A stretch of DNA of 64,000 nt from Prevotella melaninogenica (GTDB taxonomy: Bacteria; Bacteroidota; Bacteroidia; Bacteroidales; Bacteroidaceae): the NCBI RefSeq assembly GCF_018127965.1, contig NZ_CP072349.1, positions 1,799,201 to 1,863,200 on the forward strand. The letters run 5' to 3'. A model generated the notes under the pieces. The model was given only the letters and a program-made list of their open reading frames with translations, made no database searches and was not told the origin of the DNA. Shown here piece by piece: positions 54,132 to 63,041 of this stretch (positions are counted from its first letter, which is position 1; each line of letters opens with the position of its first letter). The position numbers and the translations under genes are program-made.

Positions 54132-56162
54132 TTATTTTACCAGGACCTTCTTACCATTAATAATGTAGATTCCAGGATTTAATTTCCCTTTACCGTTCGC
54201 ATCTCTTACTTTCATGCCATTGATAGAATAGACAGTACCATCATTTTGATTCGCGGAGTCTATCTTGTCTATTGCAATACCAGTAACAGTGTTATTTGAA
54301 GTATGACTCGTACCTATAATGTTAACACTACGCAAGTAGTACCCCTGTCCAGTTACGACCAAGCCATTCTGTTTTAACTCTTCGATAACCTTAGGCTCGA
54401 GGTCAAGACTATAGGTCTTTTCATCTTTTCCACTATCCAAGTTGATAATACTACCATACTGTACGCTAAATGAGAACTTAGGTCTTTTTGAATCAGTAGG
54501 ATTCTTTTTATTCTGGCGTGAGAAAATCTTTCCACCAGGATTAACATCTCTCACCACGAACTCAAGTTTCTGACCTTCTGCTAAATTCGCAAATAACTCT
54601 GCAGGGATAATTGTCTCACCCCACTGGATTTCTTTGAAACCACTCCAAATAGCATCCTTCTTTGATGAATGACAAACAGTAAATAAACGGATGTTCTCAC
54701 CTTTCAACACGCAGCCCTCATTCCTTAGTTTCTTACCAAGTTCTTCTGTCACCACGAAAGTTACCTGTGCATCATTCTTTGTGAACTCAGGCTTTAAAGT
54801 AGTGATAGAATGTCCACTTTTATTAAAGATATCAAGGCTTGCTTGCTTTGCAGGATCACGAACCTCAAGGTCCATTACTAACTGATCCCCTATATTTATG
54901 TTGACAAACTTCTCTTTAGCAAGCTCAACACTTGCCTCCTGTTTTTTTCTGTCTTCTGGTGAGCTACCAATCCATAGTAGTTCATTTGCTCGTTTATAAA
55001 CGCGCAACCAGTCAATTTCAGTAATGAACTCCTTAGGGACCTTATTAATATCACCTCCATACTTCGGGTTTAATTCAGGATAGAGAGTACCACCAAATCC
55101 TTTATATGGATACATACTTGGTAGTATTTCTGTATTAGCTTTCCACGCCTTACCACCTACTTGTCCTGTGATGGCAACGTCCCAAACACGGTCCTCTCCA
55201 TATTTTGAAAGGTTTTGTGCTAAGAGTGCATTATAACGATATGGATACTTCGAATTGTTTGATTTATATCGATTATCCTTTGTACGGAAAACAGATCTAA
55301 CTCTTCCATCTAAGAGGAAAGTTACAGCTAAGTGCATTGGATCACCTGGCTCTGGGTCAATCTGTGCACCATAGACATGGAAGTCTTTTCCTGGCTCGAA
55401 GTCAATCTCCCTTACACGATCTCCATAGTCATTATGGTTATAAGAATTATTGGGTCTTCCGTTTTTCCAACCAGCATTGTAGTCCATGCCATGGGTAGTT
55501 TGATGCAGATAAAAACCTTTCTCTTTCATTGCATCTTTTCGGTCCTCATTAACAAAAAACTCTTGTAAATCAATCTCAAAGGTACTTGCTCCATTACAGT
55601 GACGAAGCCATAGTGCGATCCAAGTTCCGAACTCATATGGAATCTTAGCCTTTACTTCTATACGTGAGTAAAGAGGATAATAAGTTCCATGTTCTAATCC
55701 TTTACCACTCACCAAGTCTGCTCCGTTAGCATTACGACTGGAGAGAGCACCAGACCACCAACTGTATTTACCAAAGTCGTGTTTAGGTTTAAAAGGTGGT
55801 TGTACCTTTACTTTATAGTCGGTCCCAGCAGGGTCTTTTTTAGCGTCAGGACGACGTCCTGTTAAAAGAGGTTCACGTGAAGCAGTAATATATGCCACAC
55901 CATTCTTTACCTTAACCATATCGGCACGATAATACTGAACACCTCCCTGCCCTTCTGTATTACCGTAATCATCAAACTTATAATTATACTTTGGATCACC
56001 ATAGACGCCCCATTTAGATTCGTCAATCTTGTTTCCATTAAACTCATCGCCACCATAGTAATTCCACCCAGCTATGGACGGTACGGCATTCTGTGTTACT
56101 TGTGCAGATAGGTTAGAGAGTCCTAAACACAATCCACAAAGTATTAGTCCTGCTGTTTTCAT
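54132..56162 (-). CDS. Secreted GH16 glucanase-like enzyme with T9SS-type tail
   Basis: A 676-residue protein. Start 56162 (MKTAGLILCGLCLGLSNLSAQ) gives a clean signal peptide; an in-frame ATG at 56198 does not. The GH16 domain (about 30-410) opens YYGGDEFNGNKIDESKW and has the catalytic motif FEIDLQEF (E196, D198, E201), with FGTWIALWLRH just before it. The C-terminal region (about 430-640) has two beta domains of similar layout. The end VYSINGMKVRDANGKGKLNP plus GIYIINGKKVLVK is a type IX sorting-like tail. GH16 members cut beta-1,3(4)-glucans, agar, carrageenan and similar; the substrate here is not determined. The -7 box (TAATTTTG, minus strand) is at 56309-56316. Confidence 0.88.
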   Translation of the reverse strand: MKTAGLILCGLCLGLSNLSAQVTQNAVPSIAGWNYYGGDEFNGNKIDESKWGVYGDPKYNYKFDDYGNTEGQGGVQYYRADMVKVKNGVAYITASREPLLTGRRPDAKKDPAGTDYKVKVQPPFKPKHDFGKYSWWSGALSSRNANGADLVSGKGLEHGTYYPLYSRIEVKAKIPYEFGTWIALWLRHCNGASTFEIDLQEFFVNEDRKDAMKEKGFYLHQTTHGMDYNAGWKNGRPNNSYNHNDYGDRVREIDFEPGKDFHVYGAQIDPEPGDPMHLAVTFLLDGRVRSVFRTKDNRYKSNNSKYPYRYNALLAQNLSKYGEDRVWDVAITGQVGGKAWKANTEILPSMYPYKGFGGTLYPELNPKYGGDINKVPKEFITEIDWLRVYKRANELLWIGSSPEDRKKQEASVELAKEKFVNINIGDQLVMDLEVRDPAKQASLDIFNKSGHSITTLKPEFTKNDAQVTFVVTEELGKKLRNEGCVLKGENIRLFTVCHSSKKDAIWSGFKEIQWGETIIPAELFANLAEGQKLEFVVRDVNPGGKIFSRQNKKNPTDSKRPKFSFSVQYGSIINLDSGKDEKTYSLDLEPKVIEELKQNGLVVTGQGYYLRSVNIIGTSHTSNNTVTGIAIDKIDSANQNDGTVYSINGMKVRDANGKGKLNPGIYIINGKKVLVK

Positions 56163-56308
56163 GTTGATTTTGTTTAAAAGTAACCTTACGCCACTCATGT
56201 TATTTAATTAGATAAAGGTAGCTTGATATTAAACAGAGATGCTTAAACAATCTTGTAAAGCTATCCTGTTATAATTCTTGAATCTAATCATTAGCTAACA
56301 TTCGGCTG

Positions 56309-56316
56309 CAAAATTA
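56309..56316 (-). promoter_or_regulatory. Putative -7 box for the GH16 gene
   Basis: TAATTTTG on the minus strand, 147 nt before the start. The rest of 56317-56560 holds only a short inverted repeat TTGGTC-atta-GACCAA (56511-56526). Confidence 0.4.
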
Positions 56317-56564
56317 CACTATTCACCGCGTATTTACATGCTTTGTGGCTCAGGTAGAGTGCAAAATAACTGTAAGGTATTGTAAACGTATTCATTTTTT
56401 GTTGAAGAATATGAAATAAATACGCCTATTGTTTATTTATGTTTCGTTTTTACCTCTATGCGCCTCAACAAAATAATCCTTTGAAAAATAGTTACGTATT
56501 AAACCTAAATTGGTCATTAGACCAAAAAATAAATAGTTTTTATTACTATGGATATTGTTTCGGG

Positions 56565-57077
56565 TTAAAAGTCGTCTATATTCTTAACCTCTATATAATC
56601 ATGGAGTGCACCACGCATCATACCTTTTTCCTGTTGGTCATTCAGTAGGGCAATAAGACTATCCCAGAAGCCCTCCACGTTGATTAAGGTAACCTTCTTA
56701 TGATGATAACCAATAGAAGCAGAGGCTGCAACGGTGAAAATTTCATCAATTGTTCCGATACCACCTGGTAAAGCATAGAACTCATCTGAACGTTCCATGA
56801 TGATTGCTTTGCGATCGGTAAGGTCTTCACAAGGAATCTCTACATCTACATAGTTGCTAACTCTACGTCCTTCTTCTAAGATACGAGGGATAACTCCGAT
56901 AGTACGTCCACCAGCTTCGTGTACAGCTTTACCAATACACTCCATCAATCCACTGTTGGCTCCACCATAAACGAGCGTATGCCCGTTCTCTCCAATCCAT
57001 CGTCCCAACTCTTCCGCAGCGCGGAAGTAGTCGGGAGCAATGTTATTGTTTGCAGAACAAAATACTGCTATATTCAT
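56565..57077 (-). CDS. LOG family protein (TIGR00730-type, Rossmann fold)
   Basis: A 170-residue cytoplasmic protein with the hallmarks YGGANSGLMECIG and ALPGGIGTIDEIF (PGGxGTxxE). Characterised members release cytokinins or hydrolyse nucleoside 5'-monophosphates to base plus ribose-5-phosphate; the bacterial role here is unknown. It begins essentially at the stop of the flavodiiron protein gene, so the two are translationally coupled or at least one operon. Confidence 0.9.
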   Translation of the reverse strand: MNIAVFCSANNNIAPDYFRAAEELGRWIGENGHTLVYGGANSGLMECIGKAVHEAGGRTIGVIPRILEEGRRVSNYVDVEIPCEDLTDRKAIIMERSDEFYALPGGIGTIDEIFTVAASASIGYHHKKVTLINVEGFWDSLIALLNDQQEKGMMRGALHDYIEVKNIDDF

Positions 57078-57078
57078 T

Positions 57079-58269
57079 TTATTCTTCTAAAAGTTTTGTA
57101 GCCATCTCGCGTCCTAAGCGGTTGCATTCTTCCTTAATTTCAGGTGTGAGCGCCTGCTTCATCTCTACAGGTTCACCCACCTTCTCGAAATGGAGGTGAT
57201 TCTCATTCCATTCGCCAATAGCTGCGACAGCCTTTGAAGCCCATGAGTAAGAACCAAACCAACCAATAAGATGGTTCTTAATATCGCGGTTTGCAACCTC
57301 CTGCAAGAGTACATCCATCTCGTGATAGAGTCCTGCATTATAAGTAGGAGCACCAACTATCAAGCCACGGAAGCGGAAGACGTCTTGGAGAATATAGCTG
57401 TGGTGTGTCTTAGAAACATTGTACAAACGAATATTCTTCACACCAGCAAGCGATGCTGAACGTGCAATTTGTTCTGCCATACGCTCTGTATTGCCATACA
57501 TTGTACCATAGCAAATTACCAAACCAGGCTCAGTTTCGTACTTAGACATACGGTCATAAAGTCCGATAACTTTATCAACATACTTGTGCCAAACTGGTCC
57601 GTGAGTAGAGCAGATATAATCGATATGAATACCCGCAAGCTTCTTCAATGCGTTCTGAACAGGTGTTCCGTACTTTCCAACGATGTTAGAATAGTAGCGA
57701 ACCATCTCTAACCAACACCAATCTGTATCAATCTCTTGATCGATGAGACCACCATTTAATGCACCAAAACAACCGAATGCATCGCCTGTAAATAGGTGGC
57801 TGACCTCACCTTTGCAGAGTGTCATCATCGTTTCTGGCCAGTGAACCATTGGAGTCATAAAGAACTGTAGGGTATGATTACCTAAGCTCAACTCCTCACC
57901 ATTCTTAACCTCTAACGTATTATCCTTGACACCATAGAATCCTGACATCATATCAAAGGTTTTCTTGTTACCGATAACTTGGATGTTAGGATAATATTTA
58001 CGCAGCAAACCTATTGAACCAGAGTGGTCAGGCTCCATGTGGTTGATGACTAAGTAATCAATCTGTCGGTCGCCCAACACCTCACGAAGTCTCTCAATAA
58101 ACTGTGTAAAGAAGTCTACTTCTACTGTATCAATAAGGCAAACCTTCTCATCATCAATGAGATAAGAATTGTAGGTAACACCATAAGGCAGTGGCCATAA
58201 TCCTTCAAAAAGGTTCTTATTACGATCGTTAACTCCTACGTAATAAACTTTATTGGCAATTTCTATCAT
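57079..58269 (-). CDS. Flavodiiron protein (FprA family A-type flavoprotein)
   Basis: A 396-residue cytoplasmic enzyme that reduces O2 to water (and often NO) in anaerobes. The N-terminal metallo-beta-lactamase-like domain (about 1-245) holds the diiron ligands in HMEPDHSG, then H in PMVHWPET, D in FTGDAFG, and H in CSTHGPVW. The C-terminal flavodoxin domain (about 255-396) has the FMN loop YGTMYGNTERMAEQIA. No rubredoxin domain is fused. The downstream LOG gene is adjacent. It gives oxygen tolerance to this obligate anaerobe. Confidence 0.95.
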   Translation of the reverse strand: MIEIANKVYYVGVNDRNKNLFEGLWPLPYGVTYNSYLIDDEKVCLIDTVEVDFFTQFIERLREVLGDRQIDYLVINHMEPDHSGSIGLLRKYYPNIQVIGNKKTFDMMSGFYGVKDNTLEVKNGEELSLGNHTLQFFMTPMVHWPETMMTLCKGEVSHLFTGDAFGCFGALNGGLIDQEIDTDWCWLEMVRYYSNIVGKYGTPVQNALKKLAGIHIDYICSTHGPVWHKYVDKVIGLYDRMSKYETEPGLVICYGTMYGNTERMAEQIARSASLAGVKNIRLYNVSKTHHSYILQDVFRFRGLIVGAPTYNAGLYHEMDVLLQEVANRDIKNHLIGWFGSYSWASKAVAAIGEWNENHLHFEKVGEPVEMKQALTPEIKEECNRLGREMATKLLEE

Positions 58270-58301
58270 TTTATTTTTGAATTTATGTAGTTTCTTTTGT
58301 T

Positions 58302-58355
58302 AGCTTATTGGGCTTATTAGAACAATTGGGCTTATTAGGCTAATAAGGCTTATTA
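58302..58355. repeat. 9-bp period repeat, GGGCTTATTA type
   Basis: Repeated words TTGGGCTTATTAG, GGCTAATAAGGCTTATTA; same family as 41968-42030 in opposite orientation. It separates the PfkB kinase and flavodiiron genes. Confidence 0.65.
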
Positions 58356-59291
58356 CAAAGCCTCCTCCTTCATCTTCTCACCAAAGTCCTTACTTACATA
58401 GTTGAAGATGTCCTTGCAGCAGTCTGCAGAGAACGCCAAGGCATAGTTGATAAGTTTGTCCCATTGCTCTTCTGTCAGTCCTCTTTCGAGGTCGGCACGA
58501 GTGATACCATGTTTCAACATACCGAAGATGAAGCCTGCATTAAAGTTGTCACCAGCTCCGATTGTACTGACAACATTCGTGTCGAGAACTGGATATGACT
58601 TCTTCAGTTCCTTACCACTGCGCACTTCAACAGGCTGACTTCCCTGTGTATAGATAAACTGCTTGCAATAAAAAGAAATCTCCGCATTATAGACCTTATC
58701 GGCATCTTCTTTTTTATAAATTGTTGCGAAGTCCTCCAAACTACCACGTACGATATCCGCATAATCAAGATTTTCTATCAAATTAGGGGTAATCTTAATA
58801 ACATCATCCTTATGTGCAGGACGGAAGTTAACATCGTAGTAGATGATTGCACCACGTGAACGTGCATAATCAAGTAGTCCTACCACCTGCGGACGAATCA
58901 CTGGATTCACCGCATAGAAGGAACTAAAAAGCACAATATCATCGGGCTGTATATCAGGGAATGTAAAATCTAATTGAACGTGTGGGTGGTCCTTATAGAA
59001 GATATACTCAGCGTCATTCTTCTCATTGAGGAAAGCGAGTGATACAGGTGACTTAGAATCAGGGAAGGTTGAAATGTTATCAGCATTCACACCATTGTCC
59101 TTCAAGAAGTCGATAATATATTTTCCAACATGGTCATTACCCGCCTCAGAGATAAACGTTGTGTTGACTCCGCAGCGTCCTAACGACGTAATGGCGTTAA
59201 AGGTAGAACCACCCGGAACTGCCTCAACTGGTTTATTATCCTTAAAGATGATGTCTAAGACGGTTTCACCGATACCTATAACTTTCCGCAT
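58353..59291 (-). CDS. PfkB-family carbohydrate kinase
   Basis: A 312-residue ribokinase-fold kinase. GIGETVLDIIFKDNK opens, PGGSTFNAITSLGRCG is the sugar-binding motif, and IGAGDNFNAGF contains the catalytic aspartate (D248). It is distinct from the fructokinase at 19015 and has no glycan genes beside it, so the sugar (fructose, ribose, adenosine or similar) cannot be assigned. It has a near-perfect promoter and is probably followed by the flavodiiron/LOG pair on the same strand. Confidence 0.88.
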   Translation of the reverse strand: MRKVIGIGETVLDIIFKDNKPVEAVPGGSTFNAITSLGRCGVNTTFISEAGNDHVGKYIIDFLKDNGVNADNISTFPDSKSPVSLAFLNEKNDAEYIFYKDHPHVQLDFTFPDIQPDDIVLFSSFYAVNPVIRPQVVGLLDYARSRGAIIYYDVNFRPAHKDDVIKITPNLIENLDYADIVRGSLEDFATIYKKEDADKVYNAEISFYCKQFIYTQGSQPVEVRSGKELKKSYPVLDTNVVSTIGAGDNFNAGFIFGMLKHGITRADLERGLTEEQWDKLINYALAFSADCCKDIFNYVSKDFGEKMKEEAL

Positions 59292-59328
59292 TTTATTGTG
59301 AATTATGTTGTTTCTCGCTTTAGTTGTG

Positions 59329-59359
59329 CAAATATACAGAAATTTAGGCGGAACACAAA
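59329..59359 (-). promoter_or_regulatory. Promoter of the PfkB kinase gene
   Basis: On the minus strand TTTG (59356-59359), 19-nt spacer, TATATTTG (59329-59336), 38 nt before the ATG. Confidence 0.75.
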
Positions 59360-59418
59360 ATGAATCAAGTTCTTTTTTCTTTGTCTATTAAAGTCTATTA
59401 GTTTTCATTCTTTTTTCT

Positions 59419-59426
59419 TAATTTTG
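59419..59426 (+). promoter_or_regulatory. -7 box directly ahead of the M16 peptidase start
   Basis: TAATTTTG ends only 6 nt before the ATG at 59433. With the usual spacing the transcript would start at or next to the A of ATG, i.e. a leaderless mRNA. No -33 element is evident. Confidence 0.45.
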
Positions 59427-59432
59427 CACCCT

Positions 59433-60674
59433 ATGACAAGATATCAGACTGCAGTCTTAGAGAATGGACTGCGCATCATAGCCCTTTCAACGACCTCACC
59501 AGTGGTCTATTGTGGGTATCAACTCAACGTCGGGACAGCTAACGAACTACCTGACGAGGAGGGTATTGCTCATTTCTGCGAGCATGTTACCTTCAAAGGT
59601 ACTACTCACCGAACAGCAATTGATGTTATTCAATGTCTTGAGCAAGTAGGAGGCGATCTCAATGCCTTTACCACCAAGACCGATACGGTTTATTATTCAG
59701 CTATTCTGAAGGACCATCTTCCCCGAGCGATAGACCTACTGACAGATATTGTTTTTCACAGTACCTATCCACAAAAAGAGATTAACAAGGAGGTAGAAGT
59801 TATCTGCGATGAAATCGAATCTTATAACGATAGTCCAGCAGAGTTGATATATGATGAGTTTGAAAATATCATCTTCCGTGGACATCCTTTAGGACATAGT
59901 ATCCTTGGTACGGCAGAGCGTGTCAGGAAGTTTACTACCGAGGATGCACTTCGTTTCACTCAGAAGCACTACCAACCGATGAATTCGGTGTTTTTTGCCT
60001 ATGGAGATGTGGATTTTGACAATCTACTCAGCCTTTTAGAGAAGGAAAATCACTCGAAGGTAAGAATAAAGGGTGAAACAGAAAAGCCAATAGAAACTCC
60101 ACTTCCTGTGCTGAGTGAATACCAGCCACAGACAGTTAAGATTGATAAGCATACTCACCAAGCCCACGTGATGATTGGTAATCGTGCCTATAGCATACAT
60201 GATAAAAGACGTATGGCACTTTATCTGCTTAATAATATCTTAGGTGGACCAGGAATGAGTGCCCGTTTGAATCTTGCACTTCGCGAACGTCGTGGACTCG
60301 TTTATACCGTAGATAGCTCTATGGTGAGCTATTCTTTAACGGGTATTTGGAGCATTTACTTTGGCTGTGACGCTGATGATTTGGACGAATGTATGCGCCT
60401 TGTACGTGCAGAACTTGACCATTTCATCGACATTCCATTGACAGATGACGAGTTGTCTGTAGCTAAACAGCAGATTAAAGGACAGATTGGCATAGCTTGT
60501 GACAACCGAGAGAACCTTGCTTTAGACTTCGGTAAAGGTTTTCTCCACTATGGTTGGAAGAAAGATATATCAGCACTTTATCGCAATATTGACGCTATCA
60601 CTGCTGAAGAGGTACAAGCTGTTGCACGCGAACTCTTCCCAGAAGAACGACTTACAAAACTAATTTATATATAA
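59433..60674 (+). CDS. M16 family zinc peptidase (processing-peptidase-like)
   Basis: A 413-residue single-unit M16 protease. Start ATG 59433 (MTRYQTAVLENGLRI) is preferred over an in-frame TTG at 59424. The inverted zinc motif HFCEH (H47-E50-H51) and the downstream acidic segment EVEVICDEIESYNDSPAEL supply the metal ligands. The C-terminal half carries the RERRGLVYTVDSS motif. Family members degrade peptides or process precursors in the cytoplasm. ndh follows on the same strand after ~110 nt. Confidence 0.93.
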   Translation: MTRYQTAVLENGLRIIALSTTSPVVYCGYQLNVGTANELPDEEGIAHFCEHVTFKGTTHRTAIDVIQCLEQVGGDLNAFTTKTDTVYYSAILKDHLPRAIDLLTDIVFHSTYPQKEINKEVEVICDEIESYNDSPAELIYDEFENIIFRGHPLGHSILGTAERVRKFTTEDALRFTQKHYQPMNSVFFAYGDVDFDNLLSLLEKENHSKVRIKGETEKPIETPLPVLSEYQPQTVKIDKHTHQAHVMIGNRAYSIHDKRRMALYLLNNILGGPGMSARLNLALRERRGLVYTVDSSMVSYSLTGIWSIYFGCDADDLDECMRLVRAELDHFIDIPLTDDELSVAKQQIKGQIGIACDNRENLALDFGKGFLHYGWKKDISALYRNIDAITAEEVQAVARELFPEERLTKLIYI

Positions 60675-60783
60675 ACAGTATAACTTTTCTTTTAGCAAAG
60701 AATACCTCTGGCACGATTTTCTCTGTAAGAGAGAAAAGGAAATAGACATATAAAAGAAAACAAACATAAATAAAAGCAGGATA

Positions 60784-62055
60784 ATGAAAGCAAACATTGA
60801 ACGCACTGACAAAAAGAGAATCGTTATTGTTGGTGGTGGATTAGGAGGTTTGGAATTAGCCTTCAAATTAGTAGACGATGATTATCAAGTAGTATTGGTA
60901 GATAAGAATAACTATCATCAGTTCCCTCCATTGATTTATCAAGTCGCTTCGGGTGGTCTCGAACCAAGTAGTATCTCCTTTCCTTTCCGTCGACTTTTCC
61001 AAGGTAAAAAGGACTTTTTCTTCCGTATGGCAAAGGTAGAGTCGGTGAATACGGATAAAAAGACAATCAAAACGACTGTAGGTGAGATAGATTACGACTA
61101 TCTTGTACTGGCGTTTGGAGCAAAGACTAACTTCTTTGGTAATAAGGATATCGAAGCAACTACCCTCCCGATGAAATCGGTTAGTGAGGCTATGAGACTT
61201 CGTAACACTATTCTCCGTAATCTTGAACTTGCTTTAACAGAGGAAGATCCAGCACGCAAACAAGCTTTGATGAATATTGTCGTTGTTGGTGGCGGTGCTT
61301 CCGGTGTAGAGATTGCAGGTGCTGTAGCAGAAATGAAGAAGAACATCATAGCTCGTGATTACCCCGACCTTGACTCTTCACAGATGCATATCTACCTTGT
61401 AAATGCTGTTGACCGCCTACTTTCGGCTATGGACCCAGTGTCATCAAAGCGAGCAGAACGTGATTTAAAGGAGTTGCATGTTCATATCCGTCAGCCTCAG
61501 TTTGCTACAGAATACAAAGATGGTATTCTGAAAACCAGTGCTGGCTTAGAGATTCCTACACAGACAGTTATATGGGTGAGTGGAATCTGTGCAAACACCA
61601 TCGAGGGTTTTCCTGCAGAGAGTATTGGTCATGCTGGTAGATTCTTAACCGATCGTTTTTGTCGTGTGAAGGGTGTAAAAGATGTCTATGCTATTGGTGA
61701 TGTGAGTCTTGTTGAGTGTGATGAGGAATATCCACTCGGTCATCCACAGTTAGCACAGGTTGCTATGCAGCAGGCAAAGACAGTGGCAAAGAACTTTAAA
61801 GCAATGTCGAAAGGGAAAGAACTAAAGCCTTTCAAATACAAAAATCTCGGTGTAATGGCAACTATTGGTCGTAACCATGCCGTAGCTGAAATCTCTGGAA
61901 AGAAGTTTGGAGGTTTCCCTGCTTGGGCGTTATGGCTCGTTGTTCACCTTCGCTCTATCCTTGGTGTAAAGAATAAGACGTTTATTCTGCTCAACTGGGT
62001 ATGGAACTATATTAATTATAAGCAAAGCCTCCGTTTGATTTTGAAGGCAAAATAA
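60784..62055 (+). CDS. ndh: Type II NADH:quinone oxidoreductase (NDH-2)
   Basis: A 423-residue FAD-dependent, non-pumping NADH dehydrogenase. The first Rossmann motif VIVGGGLGGLELAFKL is followed by NNYHQFPPLIYQVASG. The second nucleotide-binding site is IVVVGGGASGVEIAGAVAE. The FAD-contact motif VKDVYAIGDV and the C-terminal hydrophobic membrane-attachment region (WALWLVVHLRSILG...WVWNYINY) are typical. It passes electrons from NADH to menaquinone at the inner membrane. A terminator follows. Confidence 0.93.
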   Translation: MKANIERTDKKRIVIVGGGLGGLELAFKLVDDDYQVVLVDKNNYHQFPPLIYQVASGGLEPSSISFPFRRLFQGKKDFFFRMAKVESVNTDKKTIKTTVGEIDYDYLVLAFGAKTNFFGNKDIEATTLPMKSVSEAMRLRNTILRNLELALTEEDPARKQALMNIVVVGGGASGVEIAGAVAEMKKNIIARDYPDLDSSQMHIYLVNAVDRLLSAMDPVSSKRAERDLKELHVHIRQPQFATEYKDGILKTSAGLEIPTQTVIWVSGICANTIEGFPAESIGHAGRFLTDRFCRVKGVKDVYAIGDVSLVECDEEYPLGHPQLAQVAMQQAKTVAKNFKAMSKGKELKPFKYKNLGVMATIGRNHAVAEISGKKFGGFPAWALWLVVHLRSILGVKNKTFILLNWVWNYINYKQSLRLILKAK

Positions 62056-62094
62056 ACATTCAGTTCCCTACTCTTGAGAACTAAATGTATTCCC

Positions 62095-62145
62095 TTCCCC
62101 TATTGGTTCGTAGCTATTCAATCAATAGGGGAAATTCTTTTTATA
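62095..62145 (+). terminator. Terminator after ndh
   Basis: TTCCCCTATTG (62095-62105) pairs perfectly with CAATAGGGGAA (62123-62133), followed by ATTCTTTTTATAT. Confidence 0.88.
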
Positions 62146-62483
62146 TATAAAATAGATTATTATTATATTGTTTATAGGTTATTATAATCACAGATCTTTA
62201 TTAACCCCTCTTCAGTTTACCCTCTTTCTTATCCTCATTTACCACTCCTCCTCGATTTCTTGTCGTGAAGATAATCTGAAGCAAAGACTTTAAAAGAGAA
62301 GAAACTGATTCAAAGTGATGATTAGATGATGTTAAAGTACAATAGAAGCACTCAACGGAAAGAATAGTAAGCATTAAACAAAAACATAGCAAAGACTATC
62401 AGTCGTCTATCCTTTTATCGCCTTCTGACATAGAATACCTTTTCTTTTAAACACTTCAAAAACACAAAAAAGACTACGAAAAT

Positions 62484-62723
62484 TCATTACATAATTTCGA
62501 ATAAAACATCTGAAAACAAAGACAAAAACCCATGTAAAAAGCAGGTTTGTAACCAACAGGAAATCAATTTGTTATAAAGTAGCCAAGTAAAAGGTGCTTA
62601 ATTGGGCTTTAAAAGGGCGTTACTTAGACCTCAAAAGGGCACCTTTTGCAAGTCAATTAGGCGTTTTTTAGAAGCCTAAAGAGCATGTATTGGCTTTGCA
62701 CTATACGAAAATAGTTTACAAAC
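62484..62723 (-). repeat. Large dispersed noncoding repeat, copy 3 (inverted, partial)
   Basis: Reverse-complement match to the left and centre of copies 1 and 2 (from TTTGTAAACTATTTTCGTAT, minus strand, to ATTTCGAAATTATGTAATG-like sequence). It contains 22-nt units GGTGCTTAATTGGGC.. and GGGCGTTACTTAGACC... The ACGGAAGA end is missing. The small frame at 62690-62911 is not a gene. Confidence 0.75.
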
Positions 62724-62956
62724 ACATCTTAATCAGGGAAGAAGTTGTTTATAGAAGACGGATAAACATCGTATCTATTTCCCCCTTATACCTTTCATCT
62801 TGCAGTTTATCCGCCTTTGTAAAACCTTCTAATTTTGGGGAGATTAATACTATGCAAGTCTATAAGTCTTTATTCTATTTTCAATATATGACCTTAATAG
62901 AAGGACTTTAAGAAGACTTAAGACTCACTTACTTATCTCCTAATAAAACATTTTAT

Positions 62957-63022
62957 CCCAACCAGTCATTAGTAACTTACCCTTCGCAGGCAGTGAACGT
63001 TACTAATAACCAATTGGGGGTA
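62957..63022. repeat. Imperfect inverted repeat next to the dextranase 3' end
   Basis: ATTAGTAAC (62968-62976) and GTTACTAAT (62999-63007) pair perfectly; outer CCCAACCAGTC/CAATTGGGGG pairing is looser. The outer arms resemble the ends of the 11300-11501 element. It may also act as the dextranase terminator, though no T-tract follows. Confidence 0.5.
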
Positions 63023-63041
63023 ATACTGAATCAGAGAGTAA

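Noticed and set aside
62690..62911. 73-aa frame at the edge of repeat copy 3
   Set aside because: Starts inside repeat DNA, shows no domain or ribosome-binding context, and is not preserved in copies 1 and 2.
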